Assembly: GCA_913049785.1 (NCBI GenBank)
Contig: CAJWXP010000010.1
Location: 1-63,029 of the forward strand
Length of the DNA: 63,029 bases
DNA from: an uncultured Dehalococcoidia bacterium
GTDB lineage: Bacteria; Chloroflexota; Dehalococcoidia; Lucifugimonadales; UBA1127
Direction of reading: 5' to 3'
Made by a program: the position numbers and the translations under genes. Shown here piece by piece: positions 44,948 to 54,223 of this stretch; position 1 is the stretch's first letter; every line of letters begins with the position of its first letter. The notes under the pieces are model-generated. The model saw only the letters and a program-made list of their open reading frames with translations. It ran no database searches and had not been told where the DNA came from.

Positions 44948-46021
44948 CTAGGCTGTGGTCAGTGCCCGGTAGTGTCCACCCTTGGAGATGGGCGTCAGCC
45001 CCTCCATGATGCAGCTCCAGGTCTCTCCGCCGTCCTGGCTTGAGAACACCTCTCCGGACGTGGTGCCGAAGAAGATGGAGAAGGAATCGCCGTAATCCTC
45101 CAAACACATGGCCTCGATGCTGCCCTGCAAATCGTCCGGCAGTCCGCTCTTCACCTGGTTCCATGACTTCCCGGCATCGTTGCTCCTGGATATCTTGGCC
45201 CCTGCGTAGTGGCTCTCCCGCCAGGTACCGGGGTTGTCGTGAGCAGCGCCGATGAACATCAGGTCTGGCTGTCGCGGATGGAGCACCAATGTGTCCGGAT
45301 ACCCGCCGATGTTGTCAGACCTATCGGTACGGTGGTCCCACGTCACGCCGCCATCGGTGCTCACGTACACGCCGTCGCCACCCGTCATGAAGATGCGCTT
45401 GGAGTCCTCTGGGTGCACCAGGATTCGGTGGACATCATCGTGGAACCCTTCAAGATCCTTGAACGTGTGCCCCCCATCGGTGCTTTTCAGTAGGCCCCCC
45501 TGTTCAACACTTACCAGCAAGATGTCAGGGTTAGCCGGGTCAAAAGTGATGTTCTTGGTGTGGGCCACGTGAGGCGGCGCAGGGAACGACCAGTTGGGAA
45601 TGCTCTCCACGTCCCGAATACCTGGCAACTCAGTCCAGTTCCCACCGAAGTCGTCGCTATAGAAGAGATGGGCAGGCTCCGTACCTGCATACAGGCGAAC
45701 ACCGCCGTCGCGCTCCACCCAGGCCATGCTGAACACATCGTCCTGGGTCAGGCCGGTGTCTCGACGCTCCCACGTCCTGCAGCCGTCTGCGCTGGCGTGG
45801 ATGGAACCGTGGAAGGCCCCTGCGAAGACTAGATCTGTCTTGGGTGGCATGATGATGGAGCTGATGTGCTGGTCAGGCAACGTCCGTAGGGCCAGCTTCC
45901 ATGCTCCCGCTGCGTCCTGTTGTAGGATAGCTACACCCTCTTTGGTGCCTACCAGGATTTCTTTCGAGCGTTCTGACGAGGCGTATTGGGTAGCGCCTCC
46001 ATGTGATAGTGCGATTGCCAT
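44948..46021 (-). CDS. BNR/Asp-box repeat beta-propeller (sialidase-like fold) protein
   Basis: A 357-residue protein with six Asp-box repeats, SADGCRTWE, SDDFGGNWTE, STDGGHTFKD, STDGGVTWDH, SNDAGKSWNQ and SQDGGETWSC, spaced through a predicted six- or seven-bladed propeller. Such proteins are annotated WD40/YVTN/BNR-like or exo-alpha-sialidase-like; real sialidase residues (RIP arginine) are not evident. No signal peptide is visible, so a cytoplasmic or sugar/ligand-binding role is possible. Start ATG 46021 has a GGGAGGAG ribosome site. Alone on its strand. Confidence 0.85.
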   Translation of the reverse strand: MAIALSHGGATQYASSERSKEILVGTKEGVAILQQDAAGAWKLALRTLPDQHISSIIMPPKTDLVFAGAFHGSIHASADGCRTWERRDTGLTQDDVFSMAWVERDGGVRLYAGTEPAHLFYSDDFGGNWTELPGIRDVESIPNWSFPAPPHVAHTKNITFDPANPDILLVSVEQGGLLKSTDGGHTFKDLEGFHDDVHRILVHPEDSKRIFMTGGDGVYVSTDGGVTWDHRTDRSDNIGGYPDTLVLHPRQPDLMFIGAAHDNPGTWRESHYAGAKISRSNDAGKSWNQVKSGLPDDLQGSIEAMCLEDYGDSFSIFFGTTSGEVFSSQDGGETWSCIMEGLTPISKGGHYRALTTA

Positions 46022-46194
46022 GATTCTCCTCCCCTATACCTTGCTTCAACCCATAAATCTTGTGACGCACCAAGCCTATTTTCGCAGGACATTTGTGTCA
46101 AGTATTAGGAGGTGGTCACTGCATTGAAAGGCTTGCGGCTGCATCATATATCTACGCACAATGTGTAGCGAATAAAACACCAAGAGGAGAAGCT

Positions 46195-46544
46195 ATGATC
46201 ACTAATACAGCGCAGACAGAGGCCGTACTGGGCCACCACATGGAGGCCTTTGCGGCCACAGACTTGGACGCTATCATGTCCGATTTTACAGAGGATTCCG
46301 TCCTAATCACGGCCGATCAGACACTGAAAGGTCTGGCAGAGATCCGAACCTTCTTCGCCGCAATGTTCCCCGGAGTAACCCCCGAGTTCCTGGCTGCATT
46401 CAACATGGTAAAGCAGGAGATTTCCGGCGATGTCGCCTACATCAATTGGATGTGACCGGCGTCTTCGCACTGGGAACGGATATCCTGGTGGTCAAGGATG
46501 GCAAGATCGCCGTGCAGACCTTTGTGGCCCACCCCGCTGTCTAA
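46195..46544 (+). pseudogene. SnoaL-like protein, frameshifted
   Basis: ATG 46195 starts a SnoaL/NTF2-fold protein (EAVLGHHMEAFAATDLDAIM, DFTEDSVLITADQTLKGLAE) that ends at TGA 46453-46455 right after YINWM. The expected last strands continue in another frame (VTGVFALGTDILVVKDGKIA, QTFVAHPAV) to TAA 46542-46544. A one- or two-base indel near 46450 joins them. This TGA is not at a cysteine and has no hairpin, so readthrough is rejected. It is either a decayed gene or a sequence error. A terminator follows. Confidence 0.75.
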
Positions 46545-46574
46545 CAAACCAACCAGGTCAGACAAGCCAATGTA

Positions 46575-46603
46575 AAACAGGGCCCTTTTTTAGGGCCCTG
46601 TTT
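46575..46603. terminator. Hairpin between convergent genes
   Basis: Stem AAACAGGGCCC/GGGCCCTGTTT with loop TTTTTTA. The U-tract after it is weak (TTTCT), but the stem is perfect. Confidence 0.7.
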
Positions 46604-46625
46604 CTATCTCCGTAGAATGTATCTG

Positions 46626-46919
46626 CTACGGCACCATTCCCAGTCGTTGCATGAGGCCACCAAATTCGGACGCGTCCGCTACTGGCCACACTTCTGGATA
46701 ACTTCTGGTAGCAAGCCAGGTTGCGTGGAGGGCCTCGAACATCCCGTCCTCATTGGGTACGTCAACAATGATGGTCACTCCTCGGCGGGTCATGGCGAAG
46801 TACATACCAATGGGGTTCAGCTTCTGCCACTCTCCAATCCACGCCTGTATGTCTTCTGGGTTTTCCTCAAATTCAGCGCCGATATCTGGATCAAGTTCAA
46901 CCTGCACGATATATTTCAT
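46626..46919 (-). CDS. Small YciI/DUF3303-like ferredoxin-fold protein
   Basis: A 97-residue protein with an alpha/beta ferredoxin-like pattern: KYIVQVELDPDIGAEFEENP, a helix (IQAWIGEWQKL), two strands GMYFAMTRRGVTIIVDVP, helix MFEALHATWLA and a final strand VWPVADA. Such proteins are related to muconolactone isomerase-like, YciI or DUF3303 families; I cannot narrow it further. ATG 46919 (MKYIVQV) is chosen because strands start there; a codon at 46934 is also possible. Confidence 0.65.
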   Translation of the reverse strand: MKYIVQVELDPDIGAEFEENPEDIQAWIGEWQKLNPIGMYFAMTRRGVTIIVDVPNEDGMFEALHATWLATRSYPEVWPVADASEFGGLMQRLGMVP

Positions 46920-47081
46920 TACCTTCTCCTCCAACTCATGTTGCCAGGAGTGTAGTAACCGGATTTAGGGCTGTCAAACAAACCCAGCATCGAAAATTCC
47001 GAGTTAGCGGGCGAATGGCCCTTGTCGAGAATCATGCCGTTGTGTAGAGTGCTCCAAAACGCTTGTACATGGAGGATCGCA

Positions 47082-47270
47082 ATGGCAGCATTTGAAGCAG
47101 GTCAGAAAGTCCGTATCAAAGAGGCAGTTGGGGAGCTACCCGACAGTTGGACCGGTCGAGAGGCCGTAGTAGTAGAGCCCGCTCCCCGGGATCAGGGTCT
47201 TCTTGTACAATTTGCAGACGAGCCCAACCGCACATACGCTGTGCCAGAAGCCTCGCTGGAAAAGGCTTAA
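47082..47270 (+). CDS. Small beta-barrel protein, hypothetical
   Basis: A 62-residue protein with SH3/Tudor-like composition (FEAGQKVRIKEAVGELP, REAVVVEPAP, LLVQFADEPNRTYAV). The start ATG 47082 has GGAGG upstream (aggatcgca type). It is followed 15 bases later by another small gene with the same style of opening (QRVKV), and the two may be paralogous partners. No family is recognised with confidence. Confidence 0.65.
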   Translation: MAAFEAGQKVRIKEAVGELPDSWTGREAVVVEPAPRDQGLLVQFADEPNRTYAVPEASLEKA

Positions 47271-47284
47271 ACAGGAGGTTGTTG

Positions 47285-47503
47285 ATGACGATATTCTCAG
47301 AGAACCAGCGGGTCAAAGTGAACCGAGAGGCTGCAGACCCTGTACCTGCTTCGATCTTGTTCGATCGCACTGGATACATCTTCCAAGTGGTCACGATGTT
47401 TGACAACACCAGAGGCGAGGGACAACCACAGCAGTACATGGTGTGGTTTGATGGTGACTCCCAGCCCAAGTCCTGTTGGGAGAACCAACTTCTGGCCACA
47501 TAG
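47285..47503 (+). CDS. Small beta-barrel protein, hypothetical (partner of preceding)
   Basis: A 72-residue protein: FSENQRVKVNREAADPVPA, a middle strand SILFDRTGYIFQVVTMF, and YMVWFDGDSQPKSCWENQLL at the end. Like the preceding gene it begins with a charged K-V-x-strand and ends with a tryptophan/acidic loop, as in nitrile-hydratase-beta or SH3-like folds. AGGAGG ten bases before ATG 47285 supports translation. A strong terminator follows. Function unknown. Confidence 0.65.
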   Translation: MTIFSENQRVKVNREAADPVPASILFDRTGYIFQVVTMFDNTRGEGQPQQYMVWFDGDSQPKSCWENQLLAT

Positions 47504-47526
47504 TGCCTCACAAAGAACGCAAAAAC

Positions 47527-47562
47527 TGAAACCCCGGGCGGTAACACATACCCGGGGTTTCA
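47527..47562 (+). terminator. Terminator-like hairpin after the two small genes
   Basis: Perfect stem TGAAACCCCGGG/CCCGGGGTTTCA with a 12-base loop at 47539-47550. There is no strong U-tract, so termination may be inefficient or Rho-aided. Confidence 0.7.
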
Positions 47563-47602
47563 GACATGCAAGACCGTAGACCTGGAGAGCCTACCCCCTA
47601 GC

Positions 47603-48208
47603 CTAAGGTGGTGAAAGGATGGATATGCCGTCCTTCCCAATACCCTTTGATCGCATGATGTCCAGGGCTGTCCGGAAATCTCCCCGCACCATGTTCAATG
47701 TACTTTCCGGCAACGTGTCCGTGACACTCAACAGGATAGCTACCGCTTGCGACTCCTCAAGAACGCCTTCGATGGCGCCTAGAGGCTCCTCAACAGTAGC
47801 TAACCTCTCCGAGGTTACTTTCTCTGCCACCTGCGCAGGAAGCTGTGCCTTAATCGCCTCAGCGTCGAAGTCGTAGGCGATCTTTGCACCCACCAGGACA
47901 ACCACTGCAGCAATCGCCACACCGAACGTTGCACCAAGGGCGATGCCGCCAAGTTTATCCACCATGCCGGACATCCCTAAAGTCAGCACCTTGGGTATGG
48001 ACTTGGTGATCTTTGCGACGAGGCGGGCGATCATGAGCGATGCCACTATCAGTGTGGTGTAAGAAACGATTGTGAAGATGGTGTTATCGGAAACAGACGC
48101 GTCAAACATCGCGCGGGCTTCTTCGGTGACCTGCTCTGCAACGGACAACGCAAGGAATACGCCAACCACTGCCAGCGTTGCGCTGATCAACCGCGTTTCT
48201 GGGAGCAC
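47603..48208 (-). CDS. CvpA-like membrane protein, N-terminus probably truncated
   Basis: A 201-residue protein with several hydrophobic helices (ISATLAVVGVFLALSVAEQV, FTIVSYTTLIVASLMIARLV, GATFGVAIAAVVVLVGAKIA) and a soluble C-terminal tail, resembling the CvpA/colicin V production family. Most CvpA proteins have an extra N-terminal helix; here the frame starts at GTG 48208 with no ribosome site and its upstream sequence is occupied by a lipoprotein gene of opposite direction. So the first helix appears to be missing. Its function in biofilm or secretion is only family annotation. Confidence 0.55.
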   Translation of the reverse strand: MLPETRLISATLAVVGVFLALSVAEQVTEEARAMFDASVSDNTIFTIVSYTTLIVASLMIARLVAKITKSIPKVLTLGMSGMVDKLGGIALGATFGVAIAAVVVLVGAKIAYDFDAEAIKAQLPAQVAEKVTSERLATVEEPLGAIEGVLEESQAVAILLSVTDTLPESTLNMVRGDFRTALDIMRSKGIGKDGISILSPP

Positions 48209-49017
48209 TTCTGGTCTTTGTCGTAGTTCTGGCCGCGTGCGCAGAGGATACAGGCCTAACGCATGACCTAACGCTTACCTGGAACGGGCTGGATGAGTTT
48301 GGCGGTTCAGAGTTGTACATGGTGTTGGAGCAGAACCCGCCAAGGCCATTGTTTGACAACCCTGATCCAGGCAGCACAACCATAGATGCTGACGGTAGCG
48401 CGACCATCGTGGTGGAGGTCCTTTCTAAAAGGGACTATGCCCTCTTCTACTATGTGGACCACAGCGAGAACGGCACCTGTGATCAAGATGAGCCCGTTGA
48501 TCTTAAGCGCAGTAGGTTCATCCCGGATGCAGTAGAAGAATTGGTGATCGGTTATACATCCAACTAGGAAACACCCCCAGACGTCTGTGAGCACTTTGAC
48601 ATCCCGGAGCCCGTCTCCGCGCCTGATATTGGCAGCAGCAGTTCCGACGTTCCCCTAACATTGAGTTGGACAGGGTTGGAAGAGTTTGGGGATGTCATGA
48701 TCAATGCCCGGTTAATTGCTGAGGACGGCCACAAGATCGGCCCATACCAGACGCATTATGAGCGCGTTCGCGGCCGTGCAGAAGTCCTACAGGAATTTGT
48801 AACCGATTTCAAATGGACCATCCTGGTCTGGATGGACGTGGACGGCACATTCTCTTGCAATGACGACTCTACAGACATCGTACGAGAGTATGACATCCCT
48901 CTGGGAGCCAGGGAATTCATTATGGAGTACGACTCGTCGCTTGATACCCGTGGCGATAGCATATGTGCCCGCATGTTTGGCGACTCTAACTACGATCCTC
49001 CAATAAAGTCCCAGTAA
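48187..49017 (+). pseudogene. Two-domain lipoprotein with amber codon and lost start
   Basis: A frame running TAFLGALLVFVVVLAAC (hydrophobic lipobox segment) into two similar domains, the first with LTLTWNGLDEFGGSELYMVL and the second with LTLSWTGLEEFGDVMINARL. No ATG, GTG or TTG precedes the signal segment: a TGA lies directly upstream, at 48184. An in-frame TAG at 48565-48567 separates the domains (VIGYTSN, stop, ETPPDVC). CAG to TAG is the simplest explanation for the amber. The two defects, with the truncated neighbour, suggest decay or a rearrangement or sequence error near 48185-48210. Confidence 0.6.
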
Positions 49018-49038
49018 CCACGCAGCTTAGCAAAGAAG

Positions 49039-49065
49039 AAAGGGCACTCCATTGGGGTGCCCTTT
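49039..49065. terminator. Terminator overlapping the end of the aldo/keto reductase gene
   Basis: Stem AAAGGGCAC/GTGCCCTTT with loop TCCATTGGG. It is the end of the lipoprotein region and adjoins the leftward reductase stop. Confidence 0.8.
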
Positions 49066-50052
49066 CTATTGGTCATCCGCGCAGGTTTTGTCCCTATTGA
49101 CCAACCACTTGGCAACCTCGAAGGGTCGTGGGACGTGTAGCGCGGGCTTATAGGTTGAAGCAACCTCGTCCAGAGCCGTCACCTCCGATTCACTTAGTTG
49201 GATGTCGGCGGCCGCTGCGTTCTGCCTGACCTGCTCCGGCGACTTTGCACCCGGTATGGCCATGACGTTGGGATGCGCAATCACCCATGCCAGCGCTATC
49301 TGGCTGACCATCGCGGTGTGATTCTTTGCGATGCTCTCCATGACATCGAGCACGCGTCGTACGTTCTCATAGTTGCGTCCGCTGAAGGCCGGTAGCTGTA
49401 GGCGGGACCCCGTGGGATGCTGCTCCGTGTTGTACTTGCCACTGAGGAGGCCCATAGCCATTGGGCTGTAAGCGATCATCACGTGGCCATCGTCCAGCAT
49501 GGGCCTGAGCGCGGTGAAGGCTCTGGGCCGCAGCAGGCTGTAGTCAACCTGGTTCGTAATGACAGGCGCGCCAAGCGCCCTCTCGGCTCGCTGCCAACGA
49601 GCAAGCGAGAAGTTGCTCACACCCACATGGCTGATCTTCGTCTCGCTTTGGAGCGTTCTCATGCCTGCCATAGTTCGTGAAAGCGGTATGACGATGTTAG
49701 GAAAGTGGACCTGATAGAGGTGCATGGACGTGCGCTGAAGTCGTTGGAGTGAGTTATCAGCCGCACGCCGGATGCCTGAAGCGGTCAAGTGCCACGGCGA
49801 GGCTTTAGAAGCGATGAGGAAATGCTCATCGTCAGGGGGGATGTGGTAGCCGAGCTGCCGCTCCGATTCGCCCTGGCCGTATATCTCGGCGGTATCTATC
49901 AGGTTGATTCCAGCATCTCTGGCAGCTTCCAGGAGGGCCGACACGTTGTCTGGGCCGAACTCGGTGCCCCAACCCCAGTAGCGTGTGCCTATCTGCCATG
50001 CGCCAAGGCCTATGACGGAAGCTTCTCTACTACCAAGCGTGATGTATCGCAT
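49066..50052 (-). CDS. Aldo/keto reductase
   Basis: A 328-residue NADPH-dependent AKR of the AKR11/13-like (tyrosine-auxotrophy or general stress) group. The tetrad is visible: aspartate and tyrosine in NLIDTAEIYGQGESERQLG, lysine in FLIASKASPWHL, histidine in LYQVHFPN. Other family sequences are GVSNFSLARWQRAERALG and MSQIALAW-like MVSQIALAWVIAHPNVMAIP. It starts at ATG 50052. Alone; leftward, next to an ABC-F gene. Confidence 0.92.
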   Translation of the reverse strand: MRYITLGSREASVIGLGAWQIGTRYWGWGTEFGPDNVSALLEAARDAGINLIDTAEIYGQGESERQLGYHIPPDDEHFLIASKASPWHLTASGIRRAADNSLQRLQRTSMHLYQVHFPNIVIPLSRTMAGMRTLQSETKISHVGVSNFSLARWQRAERALGAPVITNQVDYSLLRPRAFTALRPMLDDGHVMIAYSPMAMGLLSGKYNTEQHPTGSRLQLPAFSGRNYENVRRVLDVMESIAKNHTAMVSQIALAWVIAHPNVMAIPGAKSPEQVRQNAAAADIQLSESEVTALDEVASTYKPALHVPRPFEVAKWLVNRDKTCADDQ

Positions 50053-50075
50053 AGTCGCCTATTGTAGACCTAAGC

Positions 50076-52049
50076 CTAGTCGACGTTGAGTTCCGCTAGC
50101 TGACCGTCTACTGTCTCCGCCTCAAGCGACAGGCTCTCCCACTCCGCCATGAGTGTCTGCTCTTCGTTCTTGAGTTGCTGGTATTGCTCGCCTGACGCAG
50201 CCAGCTGATCGCTGTCCTTGAACTTGTCAGGGTTGGCGAATTTCTTCTCCAGCTTAGCGATCTTTGTACTATAGGTCTCCAGCGATGTGTTGATCTCATC
50301 CACCCGAGTGGCCAATCGTTTAGATTCCCGGGTCAGGTCCCGGCGCAACTCCTCAACATCGCTGCGCTTTTGCCCGGGTCGCCCGAGGCTAGAGCCGTTG
50401 TTGGAGCCATTCCCTCTCGGTGCTACAACGGCAGGGGCAGGTGTGGTTCCTGCCTGTTTCCTGTACAGGTAGCTATCGTAGTCGCCCGGGAAGAACACCG
50501 GACGACCATTCTCCACCTCGATGATCTTGGTAGCCACCTGCCGAATGAGCGCCCGGTCATGGGTGATGAAACATATCGTGCCCGGGTACTCGCTCAGGGC
50601 GTCTCCCAGGGTCTCCCGGGACGCGATGTCCAGGTGGTTGGTGGGCTCATCCATCAGGAGCAGGTTGCTTCGCTGCATCAGTAGCTTCGCCAGCGCTATT
50701 CGCGCCTTCTCACCGCCAGACAACACCGATATGGGCTTGCGCACATCGTCGCCGCTGAACAGGAAGCCACCAAGGATGTGCCGAAGTCGCTGCTCGGACT
50801 CGCCTGGAGCCGCCTGATGCAACTCATCCAGCAGTGTGTTGGCCGGGTTGAGGAGTTCCAATACATGCTGAGCGTAGTAACCGGTCGTCACATTTGATCC
50901 AAGTTTTCGGTCGCCTTCTTCAAAGGCAAGCACTCCGGCCAGGATCTTCAACAACGTGGTCTTACCAGCGCCGTTCGGCCCAACCAGTGCTACCCTATCG
51001 CCACGTTCCAGATCAAGATTCAGGTTAGTGTAAACAACGTTATCGCCATAGGATTTCCCTACGTTCCGAAGGGATATTGTCTCAACACCGCTCCGTGACG
51101 GCGCAGGGAAGGCGTAGTGGACGCGCTTGGTTGCCCGTGGAAGCTGGATGCGCTTCACCTTGGCAAGCTGCTTCAAGCGACTCTGCACCTGAGTGGCCTT
51201 GGTGGCCTTGGAACGGAACCGCTCCACGAAGCGCATCTGTCGGTCGTACTCGCGGTCCTGCCTGGCTGCTGTGGCTTGTTTGATAGCAAGGTCACGCTCT
51301 CGAGCTTCCAGGTAGTCGTCGTAGTCGCCCCTCATGATGACAGCCTCGCCGGGCTCAAGGGCAAGAATGGATGTTGCTACCGTGTTCAGGAAAGCACGGT
51401 CGTGAGAGGTGACTAGGACAGCACCACGGAAGTTCGTCAGGTACTTCTCAAACCACACGTTCGCATCAAGGTCCAGGTGGTTCGTCGGCTCGTCCAGGAG
51501 CAACACGTCCGGGGCTCTTAGAAGCAGCTTTGCTAGCGACGCTCGCATGAGCCAACCGCCACTGAACTCATTCAACATCCGGGTAAAATCGGTCTCCTTG
51601 AAGCCCAACCCTGAGAGGATAGCCTCAGCCTCGTGCTCCCGGTAGACGCCCCCTGCGTTCTCCAGGGACGTTTCCAGGTTTCCGAGTTCATCCAGCAGTT
51701 CATTCTGGATGGTTTCATCCGCCTCTTCAACAAGGGCTTCATACGCAGCAGCGATGCGGGCCCTGAGAGTTGTCACATCGGCAGGTTCTTCAAGCACCTC
51801 ATCCAGCAACGTTATCTCAGAGCCCGTAGGCAGCTCCTGGGTCAGATACCCTATAGAGACATCACGCTTTCTGGAAACGCTTCCAACGTCCGGGGCGGTC
51901 TCACCAGCCAGGATGTCCAGGAATGTGGTCTTGCCGGAGCCGTTGGGACCGATCAACGCAATACGCTGCCCGTCCACGATGTTGATGGTGAGGTTCTCGA
52001 AAAGTGTTTTATCACCGTAGGCCTTACCCACATTGACAGCACTAAGCAT
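50076..52049 (-). CDS. ABC-F family ATPase (ribosome-associated), Uup/YdiF-like
   Basis: A 657-residue protein with two ABC nucleotide-binding domains and no membrane segment. Walker A motifs are [14 protein letters not shown] (near residue 35) and [14 protein letters not shown] (near 355); signatures [15 protein letters not shown] and [15 protein letters not shown]. The interdomain linker is the charged ABC-F (PtIM) type. The C-terminal 100 residues form a coiled coil ([32 protein letters not shown]). ABC-F proteins act on the ribosome E site, rescuing translation or giving antibiotic protection. The specific subtype is uncertain. Confidence 0.92.
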   Translation of the reverse strand: MLSAVNVGKAYGDKTLFENLTINIVDGQRIALIGPNGSGKTTFLDILAGETAPDVGSVSRKRDVSIGYLTQELPTGSEITLLDEVLEEPADVTTLRARIAAAYEALVEEADETIQNELLDELGNLETSLENAGGVYREHEAEAILSGLGFKETDFTRMLNEFSGGWLMRASLAKLLLRAPDVLLLDEPTNHLDLDANVWFEKYLTNFRGAVLVTSHDRAFLNTVATSILALEPGEAVIMRGDYDDYLEARERDLAIKQATAARQDREYDRQMRFVERFRSKATKATQVQSRLKQLAKVKRIQLPRATKRVHYAFPAPSRSGVETISLRNVGKSYGDNVVYTNLNLDLERGDRVALVGPNGAGKTTLLKILAGVLAFEEGDRKLGSNVTTGYYAQHVLELLNPANTLLDELHQAAPGESEQRLRHILGGFLFSGDDVRKPISVLSGGEKARIALAKLLMQRSNLLLMDEPTNHLDIASRETLGDALSEYPGTICFITHDRALIRQVATKIIEVENGRPVFFPGDYDSYLYRKQAGTTPAPAVVAPRGNGSNNGSSLGRPGQKRSDVEELRRDLTRESKRLATRVDEINTSLETYSTKIAKLEKKFANPDKFKDSDQLAASGEQYQQLKNEEQTLMAEWESLSLEAETVDGQLAELNVD

Positions 52050-52131
52050 GTTGACCCTTTGTTTTGTTTCTATCCAGTCATTTGGATGATGAGGACGCGC
52101 TTAGACATGATTACTACCAGTACAGAGAATG

Positions 52132-52542
52132 TTATCCCCGAAGTTGGCGTACCAGGTCTAGCTGATCCATCTCTTGTGATAACTCGACGATTTTGCCATC
52201 CGCTATTCGGAATGAGTCCGAACCAGTCACCATAATCAGCTTATTGCTTGGAGGAATACCCAGCAAAGGGCCTTGGTGCGTGCCGGTCATCGACCATCGA
52301 ATGATTACTTCGTCTCCTAATGCAATCGTTTCCAGATGCGTTATCTCCCGGTCGGGAAACGCACTGCTTATAGCTGATGCTATCTGTTTGACATTCTCGG
52401 GCCTGGATTGGTTCGTTCCTTGACCCATACCGCCGTGCCATCGGAAATCGCTGCTTAACAACTCGTCTGCAACAGAGAAGTTGCTGTGTTGAAATATCTC
52501 CCAGTGGAAACGGTTGGCCAAGTCTACATTTTCATCAGACAA
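52132..52542 (-). CDS. SnoaL-like ester-cyclase/NTF2-fold protein
   Basis: A 136-residue NTF2-fold protein, third of its kind in the window: SDENVDLANRFHWEIFQHSN, DFRWHGGMGQGTNQSR, AISSAFPDREITHLETIALG, DEVIIRWSMTGTHQGPLLGI and the end FRIADGKIVELSQEMDQLDL. The start is TTG 52542 with AGGTG upstream. It is divergent from the next gene, separated by about 200 bases of AT-rich intergenic DNA. The substrate is unknown. Confidence 0.82.
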   Translation of the reverse strand: MSDENVDLANRFHWEIFQHSNFSVADELLSSDFRWHGGMGQGTNQSRPENVKQIASAISSAFPDREITHLETIALGDEVIIRWSMTGTHQGPLLGIPPSNKLIMVTGSDSFRIADGKIVELSQEMDQLDLVRQLRG

Positions 52543-52749
52543 GGAATATCACCTGCTTCTACCAAGCGCGTTATGACGCGTTCAATCACGAGAGCGCTGC
52601 GATTCCGAAAGAGGGAGCCCGATACATCGAAATTCGTATTTACACTCCTAAGTCTATCACGCCGCATCGAATCGACACCGGGAGCCCTTTCTAGCCAAGA
52701 GGAGGGAAACTCTATAGAATCCTAGGACAATCAAACGAGGGGTGTTCTC

Positions 52750-54117
52750 ATGATCGATCTTTTGTCCATTGCCAAAACAGAGGCCGCCGGCGGTGATCTG
52801 TTCGGCGAGCTGGCCGCTCTCTATGAGTCGACCGATGTCAAGCCCGATGGGTATCCCGATGCAGTGGTTTGGAAGGGTGGTAACCACGATGGAGTGGTGA
52901 AGCCGGTAGCCCATTCTTTGACCGATGCCTATGCCCTTCTGGGCACCGTTGCTGCTGCGGACATCCTGGGCCTGCCCTTCTACGGCGTGCCCATGTGGTC
53001 ACAGTATCGCCAGGATACCAAGCTGGAGTCGCTGAGCTGGTTCGGCAACATGCCCTGCACATCGATCAAGTGGTCGACGGCAGGCGATGCTTACGTCAAC
53101 GACGAAAACGGCAACAAGGTGGTTGTGCTGGGCAAGTCCGGCAACGCACCACTCCGCACCCAGGCAGGCGTGTACTGCAATGTGCGCCCCTACGGGCCGA
53201 TCACGGTAGTCAGAGCGATGCCCTGCCTACCCTACTCCCAGAACAAGGGGAAGTTTGAAGTCGATGCAACGGGCAACGTCCACTCAGAGATGAACACCCC
53301 CGGTATCCAGATGGCCTACGCGAACCGCCTCTTCCTGAAGATGGTCCATGAGACCGGGCGCTTGGGCCGCGTGGCGATGAAGCCCACTCAGGCCATGGAA
53401 GACGGCATCAACGCTGGCCTGCACTCTTGGCTATTGCAGGGCACCAAGTTCAAAGTCGGTCGCAAGTATGCAGTGGACCCGTATGAAGAGCACAAAGAGA
53501 GCATAGACCGCATAGCCAGCCTCCTTCCCGCCGATTTCCGGGACGGTATGGAGAACTGGGGCGGGCAGATCGAGCAGCACATCGCTGACACAAACTATGG
53601 CCTGCTAATCTGGGACCTGATCGAGCAGCGAGACACTATCGTACTGGCAACGGACCTGGACGGTGACCGCCTGACCGACCTCCTCGCCGACATCTCTGAC
53701 CCTCTTCGCGCTTACGGCGGCAAGGTAGCTAAACACCTCGGCAAGGACATCAAGACATCAGACGTGTGGAAGGAGATGGGCTACACCACCGGCAACGGCC
53801 GCGATATGACATCAGTGATGTACCGCATGGAAGGCCCGCCCATCCACGAGCAGACCCTTGGCTCCGCAGACGCCATGCTCCTTCGTTTGCTTAACGGCGA
53901 CGAGTGGGTTGGCGGAACCAAGCAGCCCTACGACCCACGCATCCACTTCGTCCTGATCCGTGACGCGTATCTGGACGCCAACCCGGACAACAACGAGCTT
54001 CGGGGCTGGCTGGATCACGCGCTGTCCTCCTTTGACGCAGTGTACGAAGGGGAGCGACCAGGGTTCCTGCAGGGATATGAAGCGCTCAAGAACTCAATCA
54101 AGCCCTGGGGCGCATAA
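52750..54117 (+). CDS. Conserved-looking soluble protein, unrecognised
   Basis: A 455-residue soluble protein with no signal peptide or membrane segment. Distinct segments are PDAVVWKGGNHDGVVKPVAH, AADILGLPFYGVPMWSQYRQ, GVYCNVRPYGPITVVRAMPC, IVLATDLDGDRLTDLLADIS and PYDPRIHFVLIRDAYLDANP. I considered fructose-bisphosphate aldolase/phosphatase but its metal motifs are absent. The sequence has many invariant-looking aromatic/glycine motifs, as in an enzyme or carbohydrate-related protein, and normal codon use. A clean intrinsic terminator follows 30 bases after the stop, so it is probably monocistronic. Confidence 0.75.
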   Translation: MIDLLSIAKTEAAGGDLFGELAALYESTDVKPDGYPDAVVWKGGNHDGVVKPVAHSLTDAYALLGTVAAADILGLPFYGVPMWSQYRQDTKLESLSWFGNMPCTSIKWSTAGDAYVNDENGNKVVVLGKSGNAPLRTQAGVYCNVRPYGPITVVRAMPCLPYSQNKGKFEVDATGNVHSEMNTPGIQMAYANRLFLKMVHETGRLGRVAMKPTQAMEDGINAGLHSWLLQGTKFKVGRKYAVDPYEEHKESIDRIASLLPADFRDGMENWGGQIEQHIADTNYGLLIWDLIEQRDTIVLATDLDGDRLTDLLADISDPLRAYGGKVAKHLGKDIKTSDVWKEMGYTTGNGRDMTSVMYRMEGPPIHEQTLGSADAMLLRLLNGDEWVGGTKQPYDPRIHFVLIRDAYLDANPDNNELRGWLDHALSSFDAVYEGERPGFLQGYEALKNSIKPWGA

Positions 54118-54146
54118 GACCCAACAAGCTTATGGCTAGGACGAAG

Positions 54147-54179
54147 AAAGAGGCACCCGAATCCGGGTGTCTCTTTTTT
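54147..54179 (+). terminator. Intrinsic terminator after the unrecognised gene
   Basis: Stem AAAGAGGCACCCG/CGGGTGTCTCTTT (one G-U) with loop AATC, followed by TTTTTT. Confidence 0.9.
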
Positions 54180-54223
54180 GTCCTAGCCATTGTGCCGAGG
54201 GGAGGTTGGAGTATCATCACGCC

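Noticed and set aside
46453-46455. TGA in the SnoaL gene as another selenocysteine codon
   Set aside because: The continuation of the protein is in another frame, the position is not a conserved cysteine, and no hairpin follows at the right distance.
48565-48567. In-frame TAG in the lipoprotein as pyrrolysine
   Set aside because: No pyl genes or typical Pyl enzyme here, and the gene also lacks a start, so decay or sequence error is simpler.
52750-54117. Fructose-1,6-bisphosphate aldolase/phosphatase assignment
   Set aside because: The archaeal-type metal and lysine motifs are missing and the length and order differ, so no function is assigned.
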